Positions 6,954 to 15,487 of a DNA stretch of 64,000 nt are shown here, piece by piece; position 1 is the first letter of the stretch, and each line of letters starts with the position of its first letter. The stretch is from Lentibacillus populi (GTDB lineage Bacteria; Bacillota; Bacilli; Bacillales; Amphibacillaceae). The notes beneath the pieces were generated by a model. That model did not search any database, was not told where the DNA came from, and saw nothing but the letters and a program-made list of their open reading frames with translations. Location of the stretch: the NCBI GenBank assembly GCA_014642895.1, contig BMJD01000020.1, positions 1-64,000 on the forward strand. The letters run 5' to 3'. Position numbers and translations under genes: made by a program.

Positions 6954-8558
6954 CTATTTAGAACTTAATTTTTCATACTGTTCTCTCAACGACCGCTTCA
7001 GAACCTTACCGCTCGGATTCTTCGGCAATTCATCAGTAAAATCTACGTACTTCGGCACTTTAAATTTTGACAGTCTAGCTCGGCAAAATTCGATTACTGC
7101 TTCTTTCGTTAAATTTGCTCCCGACTTTGGTACGATAATCGCTGTAACGGCTTCGATCCAATATGCATCGGGGATGCTGACGACTGCTACTTCGGAAACA
7201 CCGTCCATCTGGTAAATCATTTCCTCAACTTCCCTGCTTGAAACGTTGACACCGCCTGTATTAATCATATCCTTTTTCCGGTCCACAACTGTCACATAAC
7301 CTTCTACATCCATTACTCCAAAATCTCCGCTATGGAACCAGCCGCCGCGAAACGCTTCAGCCGTCTTTTCCGGATCATGCAAATAGCCTTGCATTGCATG
7401 TGGAGTGCGGTGAACAATTTCGCCGATTTTTCCGCGAGCTACCTCATTATCATTCTCATCAACAATTTTCGTTTGAACGTTTAATGTTGCTGTTCCTGCA
7501 GAACCCAATTTTCGCAATTGGTCTTCCGGCTGCAATGCAGTCGCAAGAGGGGCAACTTCTGTTTGACCGTAAAAGTTCCAGAAACGTGCATTTGGCAGCC
7601 GTTCAGCAAGTTCTTTTAAAATTTCCCGTGGCATAATCGCAGCACCATAATAGCATTTTTCCAACGTTGATAAATCACGCCGATCGAAATCCGGGTGGCG
7701 CAGCAGGCTAATCCAAACTGTTGGTGGAGCGAATACCTGTGTTGCCCCCTCTTCCTCTATTGTTTTTAAAATAACTTCGGGACTTGCAGCACCTAAGATA
7801 ATTCCGCTTGAACCAACATAAATACTTGGACCTAAAAATACATGAAGTTGGGCGCTATGATAAAGTGGCAATGCGTGAATGGCGATATCACGTGATTCCA
7901 TTTTTCCATCTACAATACTGCTGACATATTCACTTATCAGACTTTTATGGGTCAGCATCACCCCTTTAGGCCGGGATTCTGTTCCACTTGTATACAGGAC
8001 ATGGGCAAGATCATCGTCCATATTATCTGCTTCAACGAATGTTACTGGCTGCTCTTTACGAAGAGCCGACAATAGTTCCCATGCAGCCAGCTCATTTTCA
8101 TTATCTGCTGGTACGTCCATCAAATACCGGTGCTTAATTTTAGCGCTTCCTGCTGCCTGATCAAGTACAGGTGCATATTCCTTCGAGGCAATGAATCCGG
8201 TTACTTCGGCATGCTCAATAATATATTGCACGTCTTCACCAGTGAGCATGTAATTAACTGGGATCATCACAGCGCCTATCCGTGCTAAGGCAAAATTCAC
8301 CACAACAAAATCCAAACTGTTTTTGGACATCACCGTGATCATCTCACCCTTATTCATTCCTTTTGCCAAAAATCCATGTGCTGTCTGGTTCACTAAATCG
8401 TCCAGTTCCGCATATGTCAATCGTTTATCCTCGTATTTCAAAGCAAATTTTTCCGGAGTCCTATCCCTGGTCCTGGCCAATAAATCTCCTAATGTATTGC
8501 GTCTTGCCCTTTGCAGCATACTTGATAACTGATCATTTACATTTACTGAACCTTCCAT
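6954..8558 (-). CDS. fatty-acyl-CoA synthetase (AMP-forming, ANL superfamily)
   Basis: The 534-aa enzyme shows all ANL adenylation motifs in order. These are the phosphate loop YTSGTESRPKGVML (189-202), the aromatic motif NFYGQTEVAP, the hinge GWFHSGDFGVMDVEGYVTVV with DRKKDMI, and the C-terminal catalytic lysine in PSGKVLKRSL (about residue 518). It would activate a carboxylic acid to acyl-AMP and then acyl-CoA at the cytoplasmic membrane face. The acid is probably medium or long chain, but this is not fixed by sequence. ATG 8558 is preferred over 8576 because GGGGATG lies just before it. It is monocistronic, with a terminator on the 3' side. Confidence 0.88.
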   Translation of the reverse strand: MEGSVNVNDQLSSMLQRARRNTLGDLLARTRDRTPEKFALKYEDKRLTYAELDDLVNQTAHGFLAKGMNKGEMITVMSKNSLDFVVVNFALARIGAVMIPVNYMLTGEDVQYIIEHAEVTGFIASKEYAPVLDQAAGSAKIKHRYLMDVPADNENELAAWELLSALRKEQPVTFVEADNMDDDLAHVLYTSGTESRPKGVMLTHKSLISEYVSSIVDGKMESRDIAIHALPLYHSAQLHVFLGPSIYVGSSGIILGAASPEVILKTIEEEGATQVFAPPTVWISLLRHPDFDRRDLSTLEKCYYGAAIMPREILKELAERLPNARFWNFYGQTEVAPLATALQPEDQLRKLGSAGTATLNVQTKIVDENDNEVARGKIGEIVHRTPHAMQGYLHDPEKTAEAFRGGWFHSGDFGVMDVEGYVTVVDRKKDMINTGGVNVSSREVEEMIYQMDGVSEVAVVSIPDAYWIEAVTAIIVPKSGANLTKEAVIEFCRARLSKFKVPKYVDFTDELPKNPSGKVLKRSLREQYEKLSSK

Positions 8559-8689
8559 TTTCCCATCCCCTAACATGGATTTTTGCTCTTTCCTTTCATC
8601 GGCCGAATATTCTACCTCTTATTTTATTTTAGATAATTGTAATTAGCAAGTACATAATTGATAAATCTTCAGTGCGTTCCAATTGTGTC

Positions 8690-9385
8690 TCATACCTTCG
8701 CAAACAACGAATCAGACTCTATTACACCATCCTTCATATGAATAATACGATTGCCATATTTCGCCGCTTCCTGGGAATGCGTAACCTGAACAATGGTTAT
8801 TCCTTTTTCCTGATTAATTTTGCGAAATAGCTCCATGATTGCGGTTCCCGATTTACTGTCTAAATTTCCAATCGGTTCATCTGCCAATATTACCTTAGGA
8901 TTAACGATCAAAGCCCTGGCAATGGCAACACGCTGCTGCTGCCCTCCCGACAATTCTCGCGGTGTAAAGTTTCGTCGATCCGTTAAGCCGACAATTTCCA
9001 GTTTTTCGTTCAGTTCGTCTTGATAATCCTTGCTCTTTTTTCCATCCATTGTTATTGGCAATAAAATATTCTCCGCTACTGTGAGATTCTGTACTAAATT
9101 ATAAAACTGAAACACAAATCCTAGCTGTCTTCTTCGTATCATGCTTTTCTTTTTATCGTTCATTTTGTTAATATCTTCCCGTTTAAAATATACACTTCCT
9201 GAAGTCGGGACATCAATACCGCCAAGTAAATAAAGCAGTGTACTTTTCCCGCAGCCTGATGGCCCCATGATCGAGACAAATTCACCTTCTTCTATGGCTA
9301 ATTCCATACGCTCAAGGACCGGTATCTCACGTTTGCCAACATAATAGCTTTTACATAATTGTTCTGTCTGAATAACACTGCCCAC
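8690..9385 (-). CDS. ABC transporter ATP-binding protein, MacB/LolD (FtsX-partner) type
   Basis: The 231-aa ATPase has Walker A GPSGCGKST (41-49), the signature LSGGQQQ (145-151), Walker B VILADEP (165-171) and the D-loop GNLDS. The sequence around ELSGGQQQRVAIARAL and NLDSKSG is typical of ATPases working with FtsX/MacB-fold permeases. It starts with GTG 9385 behind AGGGGG. The permease gene ends at 9406... its coding lies directly upstream, so the two are one operon. The pair probably performs mechanotransmission-type export or extraction rather than import. No two-component system of the Bce type is adjacent. Confidence 0.88.
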   Translation of the reverse strand: MGSVIQTEQLCKSYYVGKREIPVLERMELAIEEGEFVSIMGPSGCGKSTLLYLLGGIDVPTSGSVYFKREDINKMNDKKKSMIRRRQLGFVFQFYNLVQNLTVAENILLPITMDGKKSKDYQDELNEKLEIVGLTDRRNFTPRELSGGQQQRVAIARALIVNPKVILADEPIGNLDSKSGTAIMELFRKINQEKGITIVQVTHSQEAAKYGNRIIHMKDGVIESDSLFAKV

Positions 9386-9405
9386 AAAATTAACCCCCTA
9401 GTAAA

Positions 9406-11928
9406 CTATTCATACCGTAATTCATCCAGTACATTCATTTTGACAATCTTCCTGACGATAGACAGTGTTGATAAAGCCAGTAACACAAACACGAGTCCAC
9501 AAAGAAGCGCAAATAATGAATAATTAAAATCAAACTGGATGACCAAACCAATTGCATGCAGAAATTTTGTTAACACAACATTCATTAGCAGCCCACCGGC
9601 ACACCCAATCACGACAACGGCGATAAACGTCATGACCATTTCATAAAATAGCATTCTGACAATCTGATTTTTACTCATACAGACAGAGTAGAGTACTGCA
9701 AGCTCTTTCCTTCTCTGTCTGTATGACACGGTAAGATTGTTGGTAATTCCTAATAAGCCGACAATCAATCCCATTAAAATAACCGCTTTTATACCGACTA
9801 ATAATGTATCAACCGTAGCCTTCTGGGATGCAAGAAGTTCATCAAATGTGTATATATCCATATTTGCATCAGCATACTTATCCTTGATGGTTTTTTTTAC
9901 CTGATCCGCATCATATCCCTGACTAACCTTTAAAGCTATTTCATTATGGCTGCCGTTAAAGTGATCATTGAAGAGCTCCAAATTTACCAGCACCGATGAT
10001 CTGTTTGATGTAAAACTTGCACTGTCCATTAGTCCGGCAACAACCATTTCCACATAATCTCCATCTTTATGAAGCGGTTTCCCTTGTTCAGTTAATGGCA
10101 GGAACTGGATGGTATCGCCAACAGCTACATCATATTTTCCTGCTTGATATTGATCGATAATGACACCATTCGGCAATGTGGCGATTTTTTTCATGGCATC
10201 ATCTTTAAATACTACGCCCGAATAAAATGAATTAAATTTTTCAATGTTATCAATGCCAACTACGCCAAACTCACCATGATCCCGGTTTATTTGATAGTGG
10301 GCCAAGCCGATATATTGTTTTGAAATATCGGATACACCATCTACTTTTGCTAACTCTTGCTCATATGCGGCAGGGTCCTTCTCTAAATTGCCGATCATCA
10401 CATCCGAGTCCCGTTTTATGATATCGCTTATATAATGATCAAGCCCGGCACTCGTAATCCCTACCACCATCAGTAACAGGACGACGACAATGATCATACT
10501 GGAATTATTGGCAACCATCTTATTATTTGCAACACTTTTGATTCCCAGCGCCATTTCACCGTTTGCACTACCCGCAACTAGTGTACTGCATAGTTTGACG
10601 ATCATATTTATGAACAGCTGCATCAGGAGTACAATCGCAATGAACAACATTGCTAAGGCGACCAACCCGAAGGAAAGACTATCCTTCGTATTGAAGAAAT
10701 AAACAACGAAGGCACCGACAAAGAAAAATACCCCAATTATTTCCGTTATGATAGATCGTTTTTGAACTGTATCAGGAGTATTAAGAATAATAGCTTTCAA
10801 TGGTTTTCGATTTGCTTTTAAAATAGGCAGCATACTGACAAAAGCTGGGAAAAACATTCCAAAAACCAAAGCTGCTGTGATAAAGCTAATCCGGTATTCC
10901 ACTACAGTTGCGACACCAAACTCCTTATACTCATTGAAAAAGTCAGCTATCGAAGGCAATAAGAAACATCCCAGCCCAATCCCTAAGCCAGCACCTATTC
11001 CCCCATATAAGATAAATTCCAACAAAAGAATTCCATTCATCTTCCGTTTACTAGTTCCTAAACTGCGAAACGTTCCCACAACAGGCATCCGCTCAGCAAT
11101 GATAATTTTAGCTAGCGATGAAATGACATATGCGCTAATTAAGACAATAATAACAATAGCTAGAATCATTGCGGTCATGAATGTTTCGTCATCCCAATTG
11201 GCAGAAGATAACGAACTTGCTTTTTGGATAGAGAAGGCTGGATTTTGATCAGATAAACGGCTAATCTGTTTATCTAAATCTTCATCAGAAATCTGCAACA
11301 ATGTACTCGATAGCATATCTTCTTTACCAAAAACCTTGTTGAGCTGACTTTTGGAAACAACTAATTGAATAGTATCGATTTCCGAATAAAAAACTCCATT
11401 CGTTTCACTTATCGCTCCAACTGTGTATTTGTATGTTTTGTCCTGCAAGGAAACCTTAATCGTGTCACCTAAAGATAAGTGAAAATCGGATGCTGTTTTT
11501 TGACTGATCATTGCGGTGTTATGATTCAGTTTAAAATCTTTTACCTTGTTTATCGGTTTGACTAATTCCATTGTCGATGCTTCATTTAAATCCATGCCAG
11601 TCATGGAAACCTGCAAATTCTCACTATTTAATTCACCTTTACCAGTTGCGTTAATCATATCCACCCGTTGTTCTACTCCGACATCGCTAATGTCCAGGTC
11701 AGCCACTTGATAAAACGGTGATCGATCATCAGAAGCTTTTGTAACAACAATATTGGCATTTCCATAGCTTCCCTGTACCATTGTTGTATATGTATCGTTC
11801 AATATCTGATTTACACTAAGTCCAATAAATAAAACAGCAGTTGATAATAAAATGGCCAATAAAACAATTGCTGTTCTGAGCTTCTTTTCGATAAGGTTTC
11901 TAATGATATGCTTCACGATACTCTGCAA
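9406..11928 (-). CDS. large FtsX-domain ABC transporter permease (MacB-like)
   Basis: About 840 aa. After a first membrane helix (TAIVLLAILLSTAVLFIGL) comes a long extracytoplasmic MacB periplasmic-core-like domain (to about residue 240). A first FtsX domain with three helices (about 245-390), further helices, a second extracytoplasmic domain and a final FtsX domain at the C-terminus follow. Two FtsX units in one chain is usual for Firmicute exporters of this class. TTG 11928 is chosen because GGGGGG lies five bases upstream; the open frame to 11973 lacks a ribosome site. It is the partner of the ATPase at 8690-9385. Substrate unknown; lipoprotein, peptide or antimicrobial handling are all possible. 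Confidence 0.85.
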   Translation of the reverse strand: MQSIVKHIIRNLIEKKLRTAIVLLAILLSTAVLFIGLSVNQILNDTYTTMVQGSYGNANIVVTKASDDRSPFYQVADLDISDVGVEQRVDMINATGKGELNSENLQVSMTGMDLNEASTMELVKPINKVKDFKLNHNTAMISQKTASDFHLSLGDTIKVSLQDKTYKYTVGAISETNGVFYSEIDTIQLVVSKSQLNKVFGKEDMLSSTLLQISDEDLDKQISRLSDQNPAFSIQKASSLSSANWDDETFMTAMILAIVIIVLISAYVISSLAKIIIAERMPVVGTFRSLGTSKRKMNGILLLEFILYGGIGAGLGIGLGCFLLPSIADFFNEYKEFGVATVVEYRISFITAALVFGMFFPAFVSMLPILKANRKPLKAIILNTPDTVQKRSIITEIIGVFFFVGAFVVYFFNTKDSLSFGLVALAMLFIAIVLLMQLFINMIVKLCSTLVAGSANGEMALGIKSVANNKMVANNSSMIIVVVLLLMVVGITSAGLDHYISDIIKRDSDVMIGNLEKDPAAYEQELAKVDGVSDISKQYIGLAHYQINRDHGEFGVVGIDNIEKFNSFYSGVVFKDDAMKKIATLPNGVIIDQYQAGKYDVAVGDTIQFLPLTEQGKPLHKDGDYVEMVVAGLMDSASFTSNRSSVLVNLELFNDHFNGSHNEIALKVSQGYDADQVKKTIKDKYADANMDIYTFDELLASQKATVDTLLVGIKAVILMGLIVGLLGITNNLTVSYRQRRKELAVLYSVCMSKNQIVRMLFYEMVMTFIAVVVIGCAGGLLMNVVLTKFLHAIGLVIQFDFNYSLFALLCGLVFVLLALSTLSIVRKIVKMNVLDELRYE

Positions 11929-12047
11929 ATTAACCCCCCCATTTCTTATGATTTTGTAATGTTGATCTTTCAATATTAATTGACTTTATTGTAATATCCT
12001 GAAGATTTACAGTGCTCTGCTTCATGGCGATATCGGGAATGATCTCA

Positions 12048-12578
12048 TTAAGCTAAAAATATTGCACCATATACCAACGCCCCAAGCACAACATATACTG
12101 GACTAATGCCCCGTTTTTCCAACAATATGTATCCACTAGCAACTAAGATGGCCGTGTGGATCCAGCCAATTTCCGTGTAGGAATCAAAAAAGAATTCGTA
12201 CGTCATTACGCCTAATAACACAGCAATAGTGGGGCGGACAATTTTCGTCAGCCTTTTTACTTTTGGTGAATCTTTATATTTTAGTAATAGCCCTAATAGT
12301 GCAATCATCATAATTAATGACGGGGCTACAGAAGCAAAAAGACCAACAAATGCTCCAAGAATTCCCCCTTGTTCATAACCTATGTAGGCAGCCAGCTTCG
12401 TTGCAATCGGCCCGGGCAGTCCGTTGCCAAGTGCAACCATTTCACTAAATTCATTTGTAGTAAACCAGTGATAGCGATCGACAACCTCATGTTCCAATAA
12501 CGGAATTGTTGCGGGACCACCACCATACCCCAGTATATTTGACGTAAAATTAGCTATAAATAGTTGCCAATAGATCAT
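12048..12578 (-). CDS. chromate transporter half-protein (CHR family), second of a pair
   Basis: This 176-aa membrane protein has the CHR-family motifs: GYGGGPATIPLLEHEVV near the N-terminus and MVALGNGLPGPIATKLAAYIGYEQGG. In two-gene CHR systems such as B. subtilis ywrB-ywrA, each half forms one repeat of the transporter and both are needed for chromate/sulfate-analogue export. The gene overlaps its partner by four bases (ATGA), showing coupled translation. About five to six helices are visible. True substrate unproven. Confidence 0.85.
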   Translation of the reverse strand: MIYWQLFIANFTSNILGYGGGPATIPLLEHEVVDRYHWFTTNEFSEMVALGNGLPGPIATKLAAYIGYEQGGILGAFVGLFASVAPSLIMMIALLGLLLKYKDSPKVKRLTKIVRPTIAVLLGVMTYEFFFDSYTEIGWIHTAILVASGYILLEKRGISPVYVVLGALVYGAIFLA

Positions 12579-13132
12579 GATTCACCCGCCTGTCTTTCCT
12601 TCTCGCTGCTCTTCGAAAACAATGCTGACAAGATTAAGGCAATAATAAGAAACGCCGGATGAATTCCCAATACTTGCATTACAACAATACTAATGATCGT
12701 CAAAATAATGGTGGCACCCCAGCCCATCAGTGTTCTCGATTTTTTTATAAAGTCCCATGCCAAAACACCAATCATGACACCGGCAATTGGCAAAACCCCT
12801 TTAGCCATTCCCTGAACCCAGGGAACATCCTTGTAGGCGTTTAATACAGTTAAAAGCAATATCATTAACAATGCGGTTGGCAAAACCGTAGCAATAATGC
12901 ATGTGATGAGTCCCCAAAAACCTTTCAGACGCCAGCCAATATAGCCGGATAGCTTTGTATTGATCGGTCCGGGTAAAGTATTGGCAAGTGCCAGTATGTC
13001 CGAGAATTCATCATCCCCCATCCACTTGTACGTTTTTACAACTTCCTTATGCATTAATGGTACAGCCGAAAGTCCGCCGCCATATCCAAGCATTCCTGCA
13101 CGGAAAAATCCAATAAATAAATCCTTGTGCAT
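12575..13132 (-). CDS. chromate transporter half-protein (CHR family), first of a pair
   Basis: The 185-aa product shows the same CHR motifs as its neighbour: GYGGGLSAVPLMHKEVV, then ILALANTLPGPINTKLSGYIG. The helices have opposite expected topology in the pair. It begins MHKDLFIGFFRAG at ATG 13132 and ends overlapping the start of the second half by four bases. The two genes form a short operon on the minus strand. Both halves look intact. The promoter should lie just right of 13132, next to a 21-bp repeat array. Confidence 0.85.
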   Translation of the reverse strand: MHKDLFIGFFRAGMLGYGGGLSAVPLMHKEVVKTYKWMGDDEFSDILALANTLPGPINTKLSGYIGWRLKGFWGLITCIIATVLPTALLMILLLTVLNAYKDVPWVQGMAKGVLPIAGVMIGVLAWDFIKKSRTLMGWGATIILTIISIVVMQVLGIHPAFLIIALILSALFSKSSEKERQAGES

Positions 13133-13260
13133 CCCCTGATCACGACCTTTAGAAAGTTTCCAGATTAGTTTGGTATTTGTTCTTTATGCTATATTACCAG
13201 AGCGGCGGAAATTAATCATCGGTAACGGGGAAATTTTTTTGTGGAAATGATTATTGAAAA

Positions 13261-13390
13261 TTTGGTTCGGATAGTATTTTACCGAATTCGGACAGTATTT
13301 GATCATAATTGAACAGTAATTGTATGAATTTGGACAGTATCTTACGAGTTTTGGACAGTAAATGACTCTTGTTCAACAGTGAACAAACCC
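13261..13390. repeat. 21-bp phased degenerate repeat array, core GGACAGTA
   Basis: Six cores at 13269, 13290, 13311, 13332, 13353 and 13374 are spaced exactly 21 bases apart: GGATAGTA, GGACAGTA, GAACAGTA, GGACAGTA, GGACAGTA, CAACAGTG. The 13 bases between cores vary but stay A/T-rich. No ORF runs through it. The rest of the 13133-13477 gap holds the promoter side of the chromate genes and a terminator. Confidence 0.8.
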
Positions 13391-13433
13391 TAGAACACTA
13401 ATTCCCGTTACAGGATAAGCACAAACGCATAAC

Positions 13434-13467
13434 AAAACCTGGCTCTCTTTTTGATCGCCAGGTTTTT
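13434..13467. terminator. terminator of the M42 peptidase gene
   Basis: AAAACCTGGC (13434-13443) pairs with GCCAGGTTTT (13457-13466). Flanking A- and T-runs make it usable from both sides. Confidence 0.6.
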
Positions 13468-13477
13468 GTCCATCATG

Positions 13478-14548
13478 TCATTTATAATTAATCATTGATG
13501 CATACGTATCCGCATCAAGCCGTTTAATAATCTCTACAAGAAGCCTCACACCATTTTCAATATCCTGTTTACTTGCCAGGGAAACGTGGCTATGCATATA
13601 ACGGATTGGGGCTCCAATTACGATAGTTGGGACACCCTCTTTGTACATATGGATTTTCCCGGCATCAGTCCCACCACCAGTTATCACTTCAATTTGATAA
13701 GGGATATTATTGTTCCTGGCTGTATCGATAACCAAATCACGAAAACGGGTATTCGGAATCATGGAGGCATCAAGAAACGTAACAAGCGGTCCTTTTTGTA
13801 ATGCCGGATGCTCAATATCACCACTGCTTGTCCCCGGGGTATCCTGGGAAACACCGACGTCGAGGACAATCGCGATATCAGGATCGATTGCATATGGCGA
13901 AGTTTCTGCTCCTCTCAACCCTACTTCTTCCTGAACATTTGCTCCAGCAAAAAGCGTATTTGGATGATCCATACCATCTAATTGTTTCGCCACTTCTACG
14001 GCCATATAGCAGCCAATCCGGTTATCAAGCGCCTTCGCCAGAACCGTATCATCATCAGGTAATCGTTCATAAGGGCAGATAGGAACAATCGGATCACCAA
14101 CACAAACACCCCACTTTTCAACCTCTTCCTTACTATGTCCCCCAACATCAATATACATTTCCCGGATTGGAAATACTTTTTTCCTCTCTTCCGGCTGCAG
14201 CAAATGCGGTGGCTTCGAACCAATGACTCCGGTGAATTTTTTTCGCTCAGTTATAACAGTTACACGCTGTGCCAGTAATACTTGATCCCACCAGCCGCCA
14301 AGCGGAGTAAAGCGAAGAAATCCGTCCTTTGTAATACCGGTAACCATAAAGCCAACCTCATCCATATGACCAGCAAGCATAATACGCGGACCACTGGTAT
14401 TCCCCGTTTTTTTTCCAAAAATACTCCCTGTATGATCGTACAGAACCTCACTGCATACTTGATCTAGCTCTTTCTTCATGATCTGTCTTACTTCATTTTC
14501 ATAACCGGAAGTACTTTGCGCCTGTGTTAACTCTTTTAATAGTTCCAT
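13478..14548 (-). CDS. M42-family metallo-aminopeptidase (YsdC/FrvX-like)
   Basis: The 356-aa enzyme carries the metal ligands of M42 peptidases in the expected order: AGHMDEVGFM (His), AKALDNRIGCYMAVEV (bridging Asp), ANVQEEVGLRGA (catalytic Glu pair), IVLDVGVSQD (Asp) and YMHSHVSLAS (His). These large tetrahedral cytosolic enzymes release N-terminal residues from short peptides; some are reported as glutamyl- or lysyl-aminopeptidases or endoglucanase M. ATG 14548 is used because AGGTG is five bases upstream, while GTG 14551 is too close. It stands alone. The exact specificity is unknown. Confidence 0.88.
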   Translation of the reverse strand: MELLKELTQAQSTSGYENEVRQIMKKELDQVCSEVLYDHTGSIFGKKTGNTSGPRIMLAGHMDEVGFMVTGITKDGFLRFTPLGGWWDQVLLAQRVTVITERKKFTGVIGSKPPHLLQPEERKKVFPIREMYIDVGGHSKEEVEKWGVCVGDPIVPICPYERLPDDDTVLAKALDNRIGCYMAVEVAKQLDGMDHPNTLFAGANVQEEVGLRGAETSPYAIDPDIAIVLDVGVSQDTPGTSSGDIEHPALQKGPLVTFLDASMIPNTRFRDLVIDTARNNNIPYQIEVITGGGTDAGKIHMYKEGVPTIVIGAPIRYMHSHVSLASKQDIENGVRLLVEIIKRLDADTYASMINYK

Positions 14549-14740
14549 CACTTCACCTATTCATATCGTTTTAGGTTTAGTATGGATGGTGGTACATGGA
14601 TTATGCATATCTTCAAAGTCTACTACCGATGCACCTGGAAAAAATCCTATATACAAAAAATAAAAAATATGGTATATATAAAGAAATAAAAAAATCAAGA
14701 AAAAAAGAAATAAGTATAGTTTTTGTTTGGAGGGAATAGA

Positions 14741-15151
14741 ATGAATGTAACGAAATATGAAGTGGAGAGAAGGAATATGGACTACTCTGAACGCAAAAAG
14801 CAAATAAAACGGATTCGGGTTTCATCTGCCCACCAAATTACCATCCCGCAAAAATTTTTCGAAAAACTGAACATTACAGATGAGGTTTATGCTGAGTTTA
14901 CCGGTGATGCCATCATCATTCGTCCTGTACAAGAAGAAGTGGATTTTTCAAAGGAAATCATTGAGGATATGATTCGTGAAGATGTACCAAAAGCATACTT
15001 TGCTGAGGAATTTGAAAAACGAAAAACAGCAATCCGCAACTCTGTCCATCAAATTAAGAAAGATGCACAAGAAACACTTGATGATATAAGAAAGAATGGG
15101 TATAAAGATCTAACCGATGAATTATTTGGAGATTTGAATGATGGGAAATGA
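14741..15151 (+). CDS. AbrB/MazE/SpoVT-type antitoxin of a decayed toxin-antitoxin pair
   Basis: The 136-aa protein contains a swapped-hairpin AbrB domain (IRVSSAHQITIPQKFFEKLNI, then EVYAEFTGDAIIIRPV; about residues 26-72). A charged helical tail (EFEKRKTAIRNSVHQIKKDA and LFGDLNDGK) resembles toxin-binding regions. GGAGGG precedes ATG 14741. Its stop overlaps the start of a RelE-like reading frame at 15138, the normal coupling of such pairs. That toxin frame has an in-frame stop, so this antitoxin is probably an orphan now. It may still bind DNA or counter related toxins. Confidence 0.75.
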   Translation: MNVTKYEVERRNMDYSERKKQIKRIRVSSAHQITIPQKFFEKLNITDEVYAEFTGDAIIIRPVQEEVDFSKEIIEDMIREDVPKAYFAEEFEKRKTAIRNSVHQIKKDAQETLDDIRKNGYKDLTDELFGDLNDGK

Positions 15152-15449
15152 CTTATTACGGGCAGTTTATATGAATCCTATCAAAAAAACTATTAAAAAA
15201 GAAAAAAACAAAGAGTTAAAGAATATTTATCTGTAAACAATCAATTTAATCAGACATGATCCCTACATCGGTGAAATGAAAAGTGGGGATCTCGCTGGTA
15301 TATACTGCTTTGATTATAAATATCAGGGAACTAATTACGAACTTGCCTACCGAATTGAAGAAGATGAACAAGGGGAAATCATTTTCCTTATTATGACTGG
15401 AACCCGAGAAAATTTTTATCATCAGCTGAAAACGTATTTAAAAAATTGA
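15138..15449 (+). pseudogene. RelE/ParE-like toxin gene inactivated by an in-frame TAA
   Basis: One continuous frame of 104 codons overlaps the antitoxin stop and is interrupted only by TAA at 15234-15236. Before the stop it reads KKTIKKEKNKELKNIYL. After it comes a clear toxin core: TINLIRHDPYIGEMKSGDLA, then GIYCFDYKYQGTNYELAYRI, ending with TGTRENFYHQLKTYLKN. A single substitution (for example CAA or GAA to TAA) explains the loss. No standard restart near the stop gives a full domain; ATG 15276 would leave only the C-terminal half. The gene order antitoxin-toxin matches the intact pair at 3.6-4.4 kb. Confidence 0.8.
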
Positions 15450-15487
15450 AATCGTCCCCCACTGTTAATAAGATGAGGGACAGGCCT

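Noticed and set aside
10490..11248. Plus-strand ORFs opposite the ABC permease gene
   Set aside because: They lie antisense to a clearly coding FtsX permease, lack ribosome sites and have biased composition; they are shadows.
13261..13390. CRISPR array
   Set aside because: Units are 21 bp with an 8-bp core and no conserved 24-37 bp repeat, no unique spacers and no cas genes.
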